Source: a virus
DNA length: 20,287 nucleotides
Reading direction: 5' to 3' (one strand)
Virus record (IMG/VR): IMGVR_UViG_3300010430_000555
Span: 1-20,287 of that record
Positions within the stretch are counted from its first letter, which is position 1. Each line of letters begins with the position of its first letter. The notes beneath the pieces are model-generated. The model ran no database searches and was not told the origin of the DNA. It was given only the letters and a program-made list of their open reading frames with translations. A program made the position numbers and the translations under genes. Below are positions 7,832 through 14,168 of the stretch, in pieces.

Positions 7832-8449
7832 ATGGGTTACACAGGAAACAACCATTACGCGCAAAAATATGACGCGTCAAAAGCTTACGACAAAGACTAT
7901 ACAGCTTCGGCTAGATTACATTATTTAGAAAATAGTGAACACGACAAACACGACCACCACCACCCCGCTAAAATGTGTGGGCCAGGAAATCACGCGCCTA
8001 AAATGCATGGGTCAATGAAAGGTGATCAATCAGATCAACATATAGATTATAAAAACTACAAAGGAACAGACAAAGGTTACCACGGTAGTACAGGTTCTTC
8101 ACATGGAGATCAATCAAATATTTTTCATGACTATGATAAGCATCCAGCTAAAATGTATGGGGAACCAGTAACAAAAAACTTAGGTTTTATTAAAGCAGAA
8201 ACTTTAAAAAAAGATCCTTCAGCTACTACAATGCAGGTTGGTGACGAAACAATGCCTATTAAAATGGCTGGCGACATGGGTCATAATGTTTTAGCAGAAG
8301 ATATGAGATCTAACCAAATTGCTGGAGCATCTGGCGATATGGGATATGCAGGCGACTTATCTGGTGCAGCACCTATGATGAAAGCTTTAGGTAAACCAGC
8401 GTTAATGTTAAAAAAAGGTATCGCATCTATGTGTGGTATGAAAAAATAA
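7832..8449 (+). CDS. Histidine-rich hypothetical protein with PAKM repeats
   Basis: A 205-residue protein. The first half is polar and His-rich: H37, H40, H42-44, H54 and H59 cluster in a short span. Short recurring units appear: HHPAKMCG (43-50), APKMHG (55-60), HPAKMYG (104-110) and MPIKMAG (141-147). A second repeat pairs GDQSDQHIDY with GDQSNIFHDY. The C-terminal half is Gly/Ala/Met-rich with basic ends. No membrane helix or enzyme motif is evident. The His clusters could bind transition metals. Early codons favour C-ending forms (TAC, GAC, AAC) compared with flanking genes. No family name is known to me; a virion or virion-associated protein is inferred from context and from PAKM-type motifs. 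Confidence 0.7.
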   Translation: MGYTGNNHYAQKYDASKAYDKDYTASARLHYLENSEHDKHDHHHPAKMCGPGNHAPKMHGSMKGDQSDQHIDYKNYKGTDKGYHGSTGSSHGDQSNIFHDYDKHPAKMYGEPVTKNLGFIKAETLKKDPSATTMQVGDETMPIKMAGDMGHNVLAEDMRSNQIAGASGDMGYAGDLSGAAPMMKALGKPALMLKKGIASMCGMKK

Positions 8450-8450
8450 A

Positions 8451-8465
8451 ACAGTAGAGAACTGT
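8451..8465 (+). other. Small hairpin after the His-rich gene
   Basis: ACAGT and ACTGT form a 5-bp perfect stem with loop AGAGA directly after the stop at 8449. There is no T-run. A second weak hairpin (GGCT/AGCC, 8497-8508) follows in the same 74-base gap, which is otherwise A-rich. These could form the 5' leader of the highly expressed gene at 8524 but may be chance. Confidence 0.2.
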
Positions 8466-8523
8466 ATAAAACTCAAAATAATAATAAACCAAACCAGGCT
8501 TAACAGCCAAAAAACAAAACAAA

Positions 8524-8967
8524 ATGTCAAAATTTTTAAAATTCAACATTGTTGACTCAGGAGCACTTATAACACAAGGACCTGAATTAGTCAACGTAGA
8601 TCAAATCGAAAGCGTATCATACGTGGCAGGAACAGGAGTATTATCAATCATATTGAAAGGCGCTATAGCTTTACAAAAAACTTACGCATTATCTGGAGGC
8701 GGCGATGGTACTGTACCAAACGTAAATTACGGTTACCGAGTAGTATCTATTACTGTAAGAACAACTAAAGACGGTAGCGCTGGTGTTCCAACAATTACAA
8801 ACGGAGCTAAATCACCACAGAAAGCTGTATACGCAGCAATGACAGCTAATCCAGGAGGTGTACAATCAACAGTTCAGTTAGGACTTGATGAGGCAGCAAC
8901 TCCAGTTCAAATGTATTTCTCTGACTTTGCAGTTTCAACTGAAGAAGAACTCGTAACTTACGCATAA
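8524..8967 (+). CDS. Probable abundant structural (virion) protein, beta-rich
   Basis: A 147-residue protein rich in Val, Thr, Ala and Gly with alternating hydrophobic residues, typical of a small beta-sandwich. It has no Cys, signal peptide or membrane helix. Segments such as VDQIESVSYVAGTGVLSIIL and YRVVSITVRTTKDG look like successive strands. Codon choice is unlike most of the window: Tyr is TAC in six of seven cases and Asn is AAC in four of six, whereas nearby genes overwhelmingly use TAT and AAT. Such bias usually marks very highly expressed phage genes. It has its own longer leader (74 bases) and is followed by a strong intrinsic terminator, so it may be its own transcription unit. A head decoration, tail tube or other major virion protein would fit; which one is not determined. 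Confidence 0.7.
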   Translation: MSKFLKFNIVDSGALITQGPELVNVDQIESVSYVAGTGVLSIILKGAIALQKTYALSGGGDGTVPNVNYGYRVVSITVRTTKDGSAGVPTITNGAKSPQKAVYAAMTANPGGVQSTVQLGLDEAATPVQMYFSDFAVSTEEELVTYA

Positions 8968-8989
8968 TACTACTAACTAACCTAAATAT

Positions 8990-9023
8990 GCTCGCGGCTT
9001 AATTGTCGCGGGCTTATTTTAAT
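8990..9023 (+). terminator. Rho-independent terminator
   Basis: GCTCGCG (8990-8996) pairs with CGCGGGC (9007-9013), a 7-bp GC-rich stem with one T/G wobble around a 10-base loop, followed directly by TTATTTTAAT. In a genome of about one-third GC this is a striking structure. It sits 22 bases after the stop of the gene at 8524-8967 and before the next start at 9035. Confidence 0.85.
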
Positions 9024-9034
9024 AAAATCAATAT

Positions 9035-9502
9035 ATGAGTTCACCTATAAAACACTGTTGGAGCTCTATGATGCACAATCCTGAATGGGGTAAAATGCGT
9101 GGTAGAAGTGGTTCTGGAACCGGTAATGATGCTGCTTTAAAAGCTGCTAAGGCAAAAAGAACGTCTCCATTAAAAATGGGTTTTAAGATGAAAGGATCTC
9201 CATATAATGAAGAATCAGGCAATACACCTATATTACACGTTGATATGGAGGAAGGCACATTAGGTATGGCTACTAACAATGGTAGCATACTTATAAATAA
9301 AGACATTAAAGATCCAAAGCAACAACAAGAAGTTGTGGACCATGAGATGGTACACATTAAGCAAATAAAAGACGGTAGATTAAGCTACGATAAAGATAAT
9401 GTTTATTGGGAAGGAAAAAAGTTTTCAAGAGACGATATGAATGAAGGAGCTGAAAATTTACCATGGGAAAAAGAGGCTTATGATAAAACTGAAAACGCTT
9501 AA
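9035..9502 (+). CDS. Small zincin-like metallopeptidase (HExxH), possibly virion-associated
   Basis: A 155-residue protein with a zinc-peptidase signature: VVDHEMVHIKQ, with His103, Glu104 and His107. A downstream Glu in LPWEKEAYDK (Glu147 is the best candidate) could be the third ligand, as in HExxH...E zincins. Before it lies a compact beta region with SILINKD. The N-terminus is different in character: basic and Met/Ser-rich, with the short motifs SPIK (3-6), SPLKM (44-48) and GSPY. It looks like a disordered targeting or sorting segment. It follows the terminator and lies three bases before the next gene, which carries another metallopeptidase-like motif. The substrate is unknown; cleaving head proteins, the host envelope or peptidoglycan stems are options. 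The motif is clear, activity is inferred. Confidence 0.75.
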   Translation: MSSPIKHCWSSMMHNPEWGKMRGRSGSGTGNDAALKAAKAKRTSPLKMGFKMKGSPYNEESGNTPILHVDMEEGTLGMATNNGSILINKDIKDPKQQQEVVDHEMVHIKQIKDGRLSYDKDNVYWEGKKFSRDDMNEGAENLPWEKEAYDKTENA

Positions 9503-9504
9503 TT

Positions 9505-11547
9505 ATGGGATTAAAAAAGAATTTTTTTAAAGGATTACAAGGCGGTGTAAATCATAGTCCTTTAAAATCACATGAAGGTGGTCCACCTCACAAAGACTTT
9601 AAAGGTAAATTAGCGCATAAGCTTGCTAATAAAGAACCTGTAGTTGACGAAAGGCTATTAAACCAAAATGTTTCAGATAATCTAGCTGTAAATAATTTTA
9701 GAATAAATAATAATATATCTTCAAAAAAATTAAAAAATGACGCGGCTCAAATTAAAGAAATTGCAGATTTAAAAAATTTTAAAGAAAGACCAATGCTTAG
9801 TCAAGGTCCTGTAACAGAACGAGAAAAAGAACAAGCAGCTAAAAATCAAGAAAGAGGTGAAAAAATACATAATGCCTCATTAAGTTTATTAGAAAGACCA
9901 CTAGCTTACATGTCAGATCCATCAGCACTTTTAGGTGATATGGGTATTAATTCTTTTTTAGGTTTTGATACTGGAAATACAACACAATTAGCTAGAGAAA
10001 TAGAGACAATGAGAACAGATCCAAATTTATCGCTTTCTGACAAATTAAAAGCTAAAACTCAAATGGGTCTTGGTATGGTTCCTTCTGCAACTGTTAATGT
10101 TGGGCTAGGTATGATAGGAGCTGGAGGTGTGGGAGCTGGACTTAAAGGTACTACTAGATATGCTGGAAATGTTTTAAACAATACTCTTAACCCTTTAGCT
10201 GGATTTGGTAAACCCACTATAAATGCAGTGAGTAATGCATTAGGTAAAAATGCTGATGACGTTGGATTAGATTCAATGCAAAAAGCAATGAATGATTATT
10301 ATGGAACTGTAAATAAAAAATATAATACCACTAATGTTTCACCGTCATCAACTAACTTATCACCAGAAGATGTTGGCATGAACGAATCAATACTGCCAAA
10401 TAGATCTACAAGCAGATTTGGCAGACCAAATAATGATACTGATTTAGGTAATCAATTAAAACCTCTTGTTGATGAGTTGTCTTCATATGCACCAACTAAT
10501 CAAACTATAAGAAATCAAACAGTTGAAAACATGACATCTACTCAAGGTCAGGAAAGATTAGTTAACAATATTTTAGAAGAAATAAACGCTGGAAGCCTGA
10601 ATCACCGAGGCGTTAAAGTTCCAAGAGCAAAATTAGGTGTTAGAAATTTTTTAACTGAAAAGCTAGGTTTTGAAGGTACAACTGAAATAGCAAAAATGAC
10701 AGATGCTCAAAAACTAGAGTATGCTAAAAAAATTGCAAAAGAAAAAGTAAAAGAAATAAAAGAGAGTATTAGTGTTAACGAAAAACTATTATCTTCTTAT
10801 AATCCTGATGGAAGCTACGACCCGAGTAAAGCCATAAAAGCATTATATGGTGATAATGTTGGATCTGGAAATCGTCTTGGAATAAGTTCGTTTGACAACG
10901 CATCATATTCTGGTGAAGTTAGTATGAGTCCAAATAAAGACGTAATGTGGGGATTAGGAACAAATTCTAATAACCCTATGACTTCTGCTCATGAACTAGT
11001 GGGGCATGGTGGTCAAGAGTTTAAAGGATTAGGTTTTAACCAATCGTCATTAATGTCTAAAAATTCTGGACTAGATCAACGTCTTCTAAACTTAGATCAG
11101 GTTACGCCTATTGAAGGTTCAGGAGCTAAAGTAAATCAAAATTATTTTAATACTGGTTCTGCTAGTGAGTTCGGCGAATACAACCCACATACAGGTAGAT
11201 ACTCGGTTAGAGAAAGCGAGCCAAGAGCTTTTTTATCTGAATTTAGACAAGGTATGAAAGAATATGATTTTTTGAAAAATGCTGATGGAACATGGGAAAC
11301 TGCTACGCCACAAAAAATTAAAGATTTTTCAGATTACCTAAAAGCAAACCCAAGTGGAACTATGAAAGGAAGCGATTTTTCTCCTAACATTAGGATTCAT
11401 GATATTATAGATTTTGATAATCCAAAAAATCTTGATGAAATTTCAAAAGAATTAAACAAAATGATTGGCCAAAATAATCCAGGTGATGCAGATGGTAAGA
11501 ATAAATTTAATATGTTGAAATCTAATTCAATGGAAGCTAATGCGTAA
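9505..11547 (+). CDS. Large probable internal/ejected virion protein with HExxGH metallopeptidase motif
   Basis: A 680-residue protein. The N-terminus is basic and disordered, with HSPLK at 17-21 like the neighbour gene's SPLKM. Residues about 187-215 form a Gly/Ala/Val/Met-rich hydrophobic stretch (MGLGMVPSATVNVGLGMIGA and onward) that could interact with membrane. Long charged helical parts follow. Near residue 493 lies SAHELVGHGGQEF: His496, Glu497 and His501 give the variant H-E-x-x-G-H, not standard HExxH. A later RESEPRAF (569-576) has a candidate Glu ligand. The HExxGH form is known from dipeptidyl peptidase III (M49), and I recall similar HExxGHxG motifs in zincin domains of phage polyvalent proteins; the latter fits better. 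The family assignment is tentative. Size, low complexity and position suggest a cargo protein delivered into the cell. Confidence 0.7.
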   Translation: MGLKKNFFKGLQGGVNHSPLKSHEGGPPHKDFKGKLAHKLANKEPVVDERLLNQNVSDNLAVNNFRINNNISSKKLKNDAAQIKEIADLKNFKERPMLSQGPVTEREKEQAAKNQERGEKIHNASLSLLERPLAYMSDPSALLGDMGINSFLGFDTGNTTQLAREIETMRTDPNLSLSDKLKAKTQMGLGMVPSATVNVGLGMIGAGGVGAGLKGTTRYAGNVLNNTLNPLAGFGKPTINAVSNALGKNADDVGLDSMQKAMNDYYGTVNKKYNTTNVSPSSTNLSPEDVGMNESILPNRSTSRFGRPNNDTDLGNQLKPLVDELSSYAPTNQTIRNQTVENMTSTQGQERLVNNILEEINAGSLNHRGVKVPRAKLGVRNFLTEKLGFEGTTEIAKMTDAQKLEYAKKIAKEKVKEIKESISVNEKLLSSYNPDGSYDPSKAIKALYGDNVGSGNRLGISSFDNASYSGEVSMSPNKDVMWGLGTNSNNPMTSAHELVGHGGQEFKGLGFNQSSLMSKNSGLDQRLLNLDQVTPIEGSGAKVNQNYFNTGSASEFGEYNPHTGRYSVRESEPRAFLSEFRQGMKEYDFLKNADGTWETATPQKIKDFSDYLKANPSGTMKGSDFSPNIRIHDIIDFDNPKNLDEISKELNKMIGQNNPGDADGKNKFNMLKSNSMEANA

Positions 11548-11621
11548 TAGTTTGTAATAACATGTAATATTATTATTATGAGGGTTTATATTGAATTCTT
11601 ATAACAATTAAATTAAATATT

Positions 11622-12062
11622 ATGTTAAAAAACTTAAGTGTAACAAACATGCTCTATGGAATTGGAGCAGCAATTGTTATTTTAGGAGCCTTATTTAAGA
11701 TACAACACTGGAATGGTGGCTCTTTATTATTAACAATAGGTATGATAACAGAGGCTGTTGTATTTACTTACTCTGCTTTTGAAAAAAAAGAAAATAATAA
11801 TAACAAAAGAGGAATAATAGAGGATGCGCCCAATGATCCTATTGCTTATATAAAAGCTCAAAAAAAATATATTGATGAAATTAAAGATGCAACTAAAAAT
11901 ATTTCTTTAATAAACAAAGCTCATAAAAATCAACTTAAACTTATTAAAAGTTCAACTGATGCTTATAAAACAATTAACACAGAAGCTAACTCTTTAGCTC
12001 AACATACTTATTTTATGAGTAAAACTTATTATTCAATATTAAAAGCAATGAAAAGCAAATAA
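11622..12062 (+). CDS. GldL-like membrane protein (gliding/T9SS motor component homologue)
   Basis: A 146-residue protein. Its first 54 residues match the membrane part of flavobacterial GldL almost throughout: YGIGAAIVILGALFKIQHW, a short loop, then LLLTIGMITEAVVFTYSAFE. Two hydrophobic helices (about 11-25 and 34-52) are separated by a loop about five residues shorter than I recall for Flavobacterium johnsoniae GldL. Lys26, His29, Glu44 and Glu54 line up with conserved charged residues that work on the GldLM proton-driven motor implicates (cellular numbering from memory). After residue 54 it differs: an Asn/Lys-rich, helical, basic tail instead of the long GldL cytoplasmic domain (GldL is about 215 residues). 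The holin-like gene follows two bases after the stop. It probably inserts in the inner membrane. It could poison or modify the host motor, block superinfection, or aid lysis. The family match is strong; the role is inference. Confidence 0.88.
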   Translation: MLKNLSVTNMLYGIGAAIVILGALFKIQHWNGGSLLLTIGMITEAVVFTYSAFEKKENNNNKRGIIEDAPNDPIAYIKAQKKYIDEIKDATKNISLINKAHKNQLKLIKSSTDAYKTINTEANSLAQHTYFMSKTYYSILKAMKSK

Positions 12063-12064
12063 CT

Positions 12065-12463
12065 ATGAAAAAAATATGGGAATGGTTAAGCGGTAACGTT
12101 ATCAAAGATGTTGGTGACGTTATCGATAAACTAACAACTACAGAGGAAGAAAAACTTGAAATTAAAAAAGAAATTCAAGTTATAGTAGAAAAAGCAGCTG
12201 CAACAGCAGAAGACCAAATAACAAGACGCTGGGAATCCGATATGACATCAGACTCTTGGCTTAGTAAAAATACTCGCCCTATGGCGCTTATATTTTTATC
12301 GTTTATGGCTATAGCTTTTATATGGGTTGATAGTCACCATGAAATATCTTTTACAGTTGAGCAAGAGTGGATAGAATTATTAAAACAATTATTAACAACC
12401 GTGTATGTAGCTTATTTTGGCTCACGTGGTTTTGAAAAATATAAATCAATAAGTAACAAATAA
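12065..12463 (+). CDS. Holin-like membrane protein
   Basis: A 132-residue protein. An amphipathic, charged N-terminal half (MKKIWEWLSG, then a Glu/Lys-rich helix) leads to SWLSKNTRPMALIFLSFM, a hydrophobic helix (about 72-89), a short loop and a second hydrophobic helix (about 103-119), ending in a basic tail. The SWLSKNTRP-hydrophobic pattern is characteristic, from memory, of the three-transmembrane holin family (PF11351-type), although only two strong helices are visible here. Holins permeabilise the inner membrane at a set time and release endolysin. No endolysin is recognised in this window. Tight coupling with the GldL-like gene suggests both membrane proteins are made at the same stage. 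A membrane protein is certain; holin activity is likely. Confidence 0.75.
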   Translation: MKKIWEWLSGNVIKDVGDVIDKLTTTEEEKLEIKKEIQVIVEKAAATAEDQITRRWESDMTSDSWLSKNTRPMALIFLSFMAIAFIWVDSHHEISFTVEQEWIELLKQLLTTVYVAYFGSRGFEKYKSISNK

Positions 12464-12473
12464 ATAAAAAAAA

Positions 12474-12824
12474 ATGGGACAATTTCCAACAAATGACGGC
12501 ATAATAGGACAAGCTATGCCCTTAACAGCAGCTATGGTAGCTAGTATAGACGTTAGACCGGCTTGGTTATTTGAAAACCAAAGTGGGACATTAGGTACTA
12601 ACCTTAATTCATCTGTAATATATTGTGGTGTAATGCCAGCAGACGCAACTATTAGTGTTATACTATCGGGTGTTACTGCAGTTGGAGGTGGACCACCAGT
12701 GGCTGGGCAAGCTATAACCTTTGAAGGCTTACAATCTGGATCAATACTTCCAGTAGCTGTAGATTATGTAACAGCTGTAGCAGGTGCTGGCGTGGCGGTA
12801 GGTGACTTTATAGTATGTAAATAG
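12474..12824 (+). CDS. Small beta-rich hypothetical protein, possible virion protein
   Basis: A 116-residue protein preceded by an A-run leader. It is Gly/Ala/Val/Thr-rich with alternating hydrophobic residues: SSVIYCGVMPADATISVILS, then TFEGLQSGSILPVAVDYV, ending VAVGDFIVCK. This looks like a compact beta barrel or sandwich, like many small phage head-decoration or fibre-tip proteins. No signal peptide is predicted, and the mildly hydrophobic character is strand-like rather than helical. It sits between the membrane-protein pair and a coiled-coil protein; the gap to the next gene is 50 bases. I do not recognise a family; a structural role is inferred from composition only. Confidence 0.6.
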   Translation: MGQFPTNDGIIGQAMPLTAAMVASIDVRPAWLFENQSGTLGTNLNSSVIYCGVMPADATISVILSGVTAVGGGPPVAGQAITFEGLQSGSILPVAVDYVTAVAGAGVAVGDFIVCK

Positions 12825-12874
12825 TAAAAAAACAAGTGACTATATAATTATAAACAATTAAATAAAATCAAATA

Positions 12875-13126
12875 ATGGCAAAAGCAAAAAAACAAATTAC
12901 AGAAGAACAGTTAAAAACTGTAAAAGATCAACAAGCTAAGTTAAACGGATTATTAAGATCTTTAGGTGTTTTAGATTTACAAAAAGAAAACATACGTGTT
13001 GAGGTAAATAAAGTATCTGAAGAAATAGATTCTACCAAAAAAGAACTAGAAGACGAGTATGGTCAAGTTAATATTGATCTTCAAGATGGTTCTTATACTG
13101 ACATCGAAAAAGAAGATGGCAAATAA
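12875..13126 (+). CDS. Small coiled-coil protein, function unknown
   Basis: An 83-residue, highly charged protein. Residues about 5-60 form one long helix with heptad-like spacing of Leu, Val and Ile (EEQLKTVKDQQAKLNGLL, then VEVNKVSEEIDSTKKEL), so it is very likely a coiled coil. It is followed by a short strand-like end, YGQVNIDLQDGSYT. It has the typical layout of small phage assembly or virion accessory proteins, but I cannot assign it. The start follows the recurrent A/T leader AATAAAATCAAATA. The next gene begins inside its last codons. Confidence 0.7.
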   Translation: MAKAKKQITEEQLKTVKDQQAKLNGLLRSLGVLDLQKENIRVEVNKVSEEIDSTKKELEDEYGQVNIDLQDGSYTDIEKEDGK

Positions 13127-13343
13127 TATTAGAAAAATAAGTATTGGTTCTGATTACAAGAATGACGCTATGCATTATGCTGTTGGACAGCAAGTTTATG
13201 GTGGTCACGAAATATCTCACATTTTATTAAACGATTCAGACAATTCTTATAATATACACATAAAGAAAAACAACGAAATATTGCCGTGGAAGAAATTTAA
13301 TTCTAACATGGCAATATCAGTTGAGTATGATCTAGAATATTAA
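13116..13343 (+). CDS. Hypothetical 75-residue protein
   Basis: I place the start at 13116 (MANNIRKISIGSDY), which overlaps the preceding gene by 11 bases. An upstream in-frame ATG at 13059 would add 19 residues read out of frame through the coiled-coil gene and is unlikely. The product is a compact alpha/beta-looking protein with YAVGQQVYGGHEISHILL and an acidic, strand-like end (MAISVEYDLEY). No motif I can name is present. It overlaps the next gene by one base (TAATG), so translation is probably coupled. Found in the run leading to the terminase genes, it may be an assembly accessory protein. Confidence 0.65.
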   Translation: MANNIRKISIGSDYKNDAMHYAVGQQVYGGHEISHILLNDSDNSYNIHIKKNNEILPWKKFNSNMAISVEYDLEY

Positions 13344-13948
13344 TGAAAAGCTTATATGACTTTATTGTAGAACCATTAGGTGATAAATACAATAATGAAA
13401 TAAAAATAAACAATAAAAGCTTAGTATTAAATAGCAAAATAGAAAGTTTTAAATTTGTAAATAGGCACGCTATAGTTAAAGCTATACCTTTGGCTTTTAA
13501 AACAAATATAAAAATTGGAGATATATTAATTATACATCAAAATGTTTTTAGAACTTTTTATGACTCAAGAGGTAAAAAGAAAAAAAGTAGATCTTTTTTT
13601 AAAGAAAACCTATATTTTTGTGCTTTAGATCAAATTTATTTGTATAAAAATAAAGATGGCTGGAACTCTATAAACAATAGATGTTTTATAAAACCTATAG
13701 TTAATAAAGACACTTTAGTTAATGATAAAGAAAAAAGTCTTATTGGCATATTAAAGTATGGAAATAACGTCTTAGAACAGCTAGATATAAACATAGGGGA
13801 CCTAGTTGGTTACACGCCTGGTGGTGAATGGGAATTCTTAATAGATAAAGAAAGACTATATTGTATGAAATCAAATGATATTGTAATTAAATATGAACAT
13901 AAAGGAAACGAAGAAGAATATAATCCTAGCTGGGCAAGTAGCAGTTGA
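13343..13948 (+). CDS. Tandem GroES-like (Cpn10-fold) protein, proposed
   Basis: A 201-residue protein that by eye carries two GroES-like halves. Half one runs DFIVEPLG, then LVLNS, AIVKAIPLA, IKIGDILIIHQN (56-67) and YFCALDQIYLYK (91-102). Half two has GILKYGNN, INIGDLVGYTPG (149-160) and YCMKSNDIVIKY (173-184). This mirrors GroES, where a strand is followed by a V-G-D-I-V-I-F turn and a final strand ending in S-D-I-L. The two IGD turns and the two final-strand motifs align with each other. The first half has a basic insertion (RGKKKKSRSFF, 76-86). A clear GroEL-binding mobile loop is not obvious in half two. It sits just before the terminase genes and could adapt the chaperonin for capsid or portal folding, or be a structural barrel protein. 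The fold is inference without structure search. Confidence 0.55.
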   Translation: MKSLYDFIVEPLGDKYNNEIKINNKSLVLNSKIESFKFVNRHAIVKAIPLAFKTNIKIGDILIIHQNVFRTFYDSRGKKKKSRSFFKENLYFCALDQIYLYKNKDGWNSINNRCFIKPIVNKDTLVNDKEKSLIGILKYGNNVLEQLDINIGDLVGYTPGGEWEFLIDKERLYCMKSNDIVIKYEHKGNEEEYNPSWASSS

Positions 13949-14168
13949 AGAGCTAATTAAAGTAGCAAAAGAAGCTATTGTAGATTCAGGAGACGATATA
14001 ACAGCAGATAGACTTAAAAATGCTGCTGCAACTAAAAAACTGTGCATATTTGATGCGTTTGAAATACTAACTAGAATACAAGCTGAAGAAGATTTGTTAA
14101 ACGAAAAACCTAAAGAAATAAAAGAAGAAAAGTCTTTTAAAGGTTTTGCTGAGGGAAGATCTAAGTAA
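13893..14168 (+). CDS. terS: Probable terminase small subunit
   Basis: A 91-residue, mostly helical, charged protein immediately upstream of the large terminase, overlapping it by one base (TAATG). It overlaps the preceding gene by 56 bases in another frame. The only Met is at 13893, and the run IILAGQVAVEELIKVAKEAI looks like a genuine helix spanning the overlap, so I keep the long overlap. The helical core continues with DRLKNAAATKKLCIFDAFEI and an acidic/basic tail (KPKEIKEEKSFKGFAEGRSK). Position, size and helical content fit a small terminase subunit, which recognises viral DNA and stimulates the packaging motor. The family assignment rests mainly on context. Confidence 0.65.
   Translation: MNIKETKKNIILAGQVAVEELIKVAKEAIVDSGDDITADRLKNAAATKKLCIFDAFEILTRIQAEEDLLNEKPKEIKEEKSFKGFAEGRSK

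Noticed and set aside
11548-11621. Possible Bacteroidota promoter before the GldL-like gene (TTGAAT near 11591)
   Set aside because: The typical TAnnTTTG -7 element is absent at suitable spacing. In such AT-rich sequence a lone TTG is not evidence.
13059-13115. Extended start for the 75-residue gene giving an extra 19 residues
   Set aside because: The extension lies fully inside the coiled-coil gene in another frame, is a hydrophobic Leu/Ile/Lys run unlike the rest, and the internal ATG at 13116 fits the local overlap pattern.
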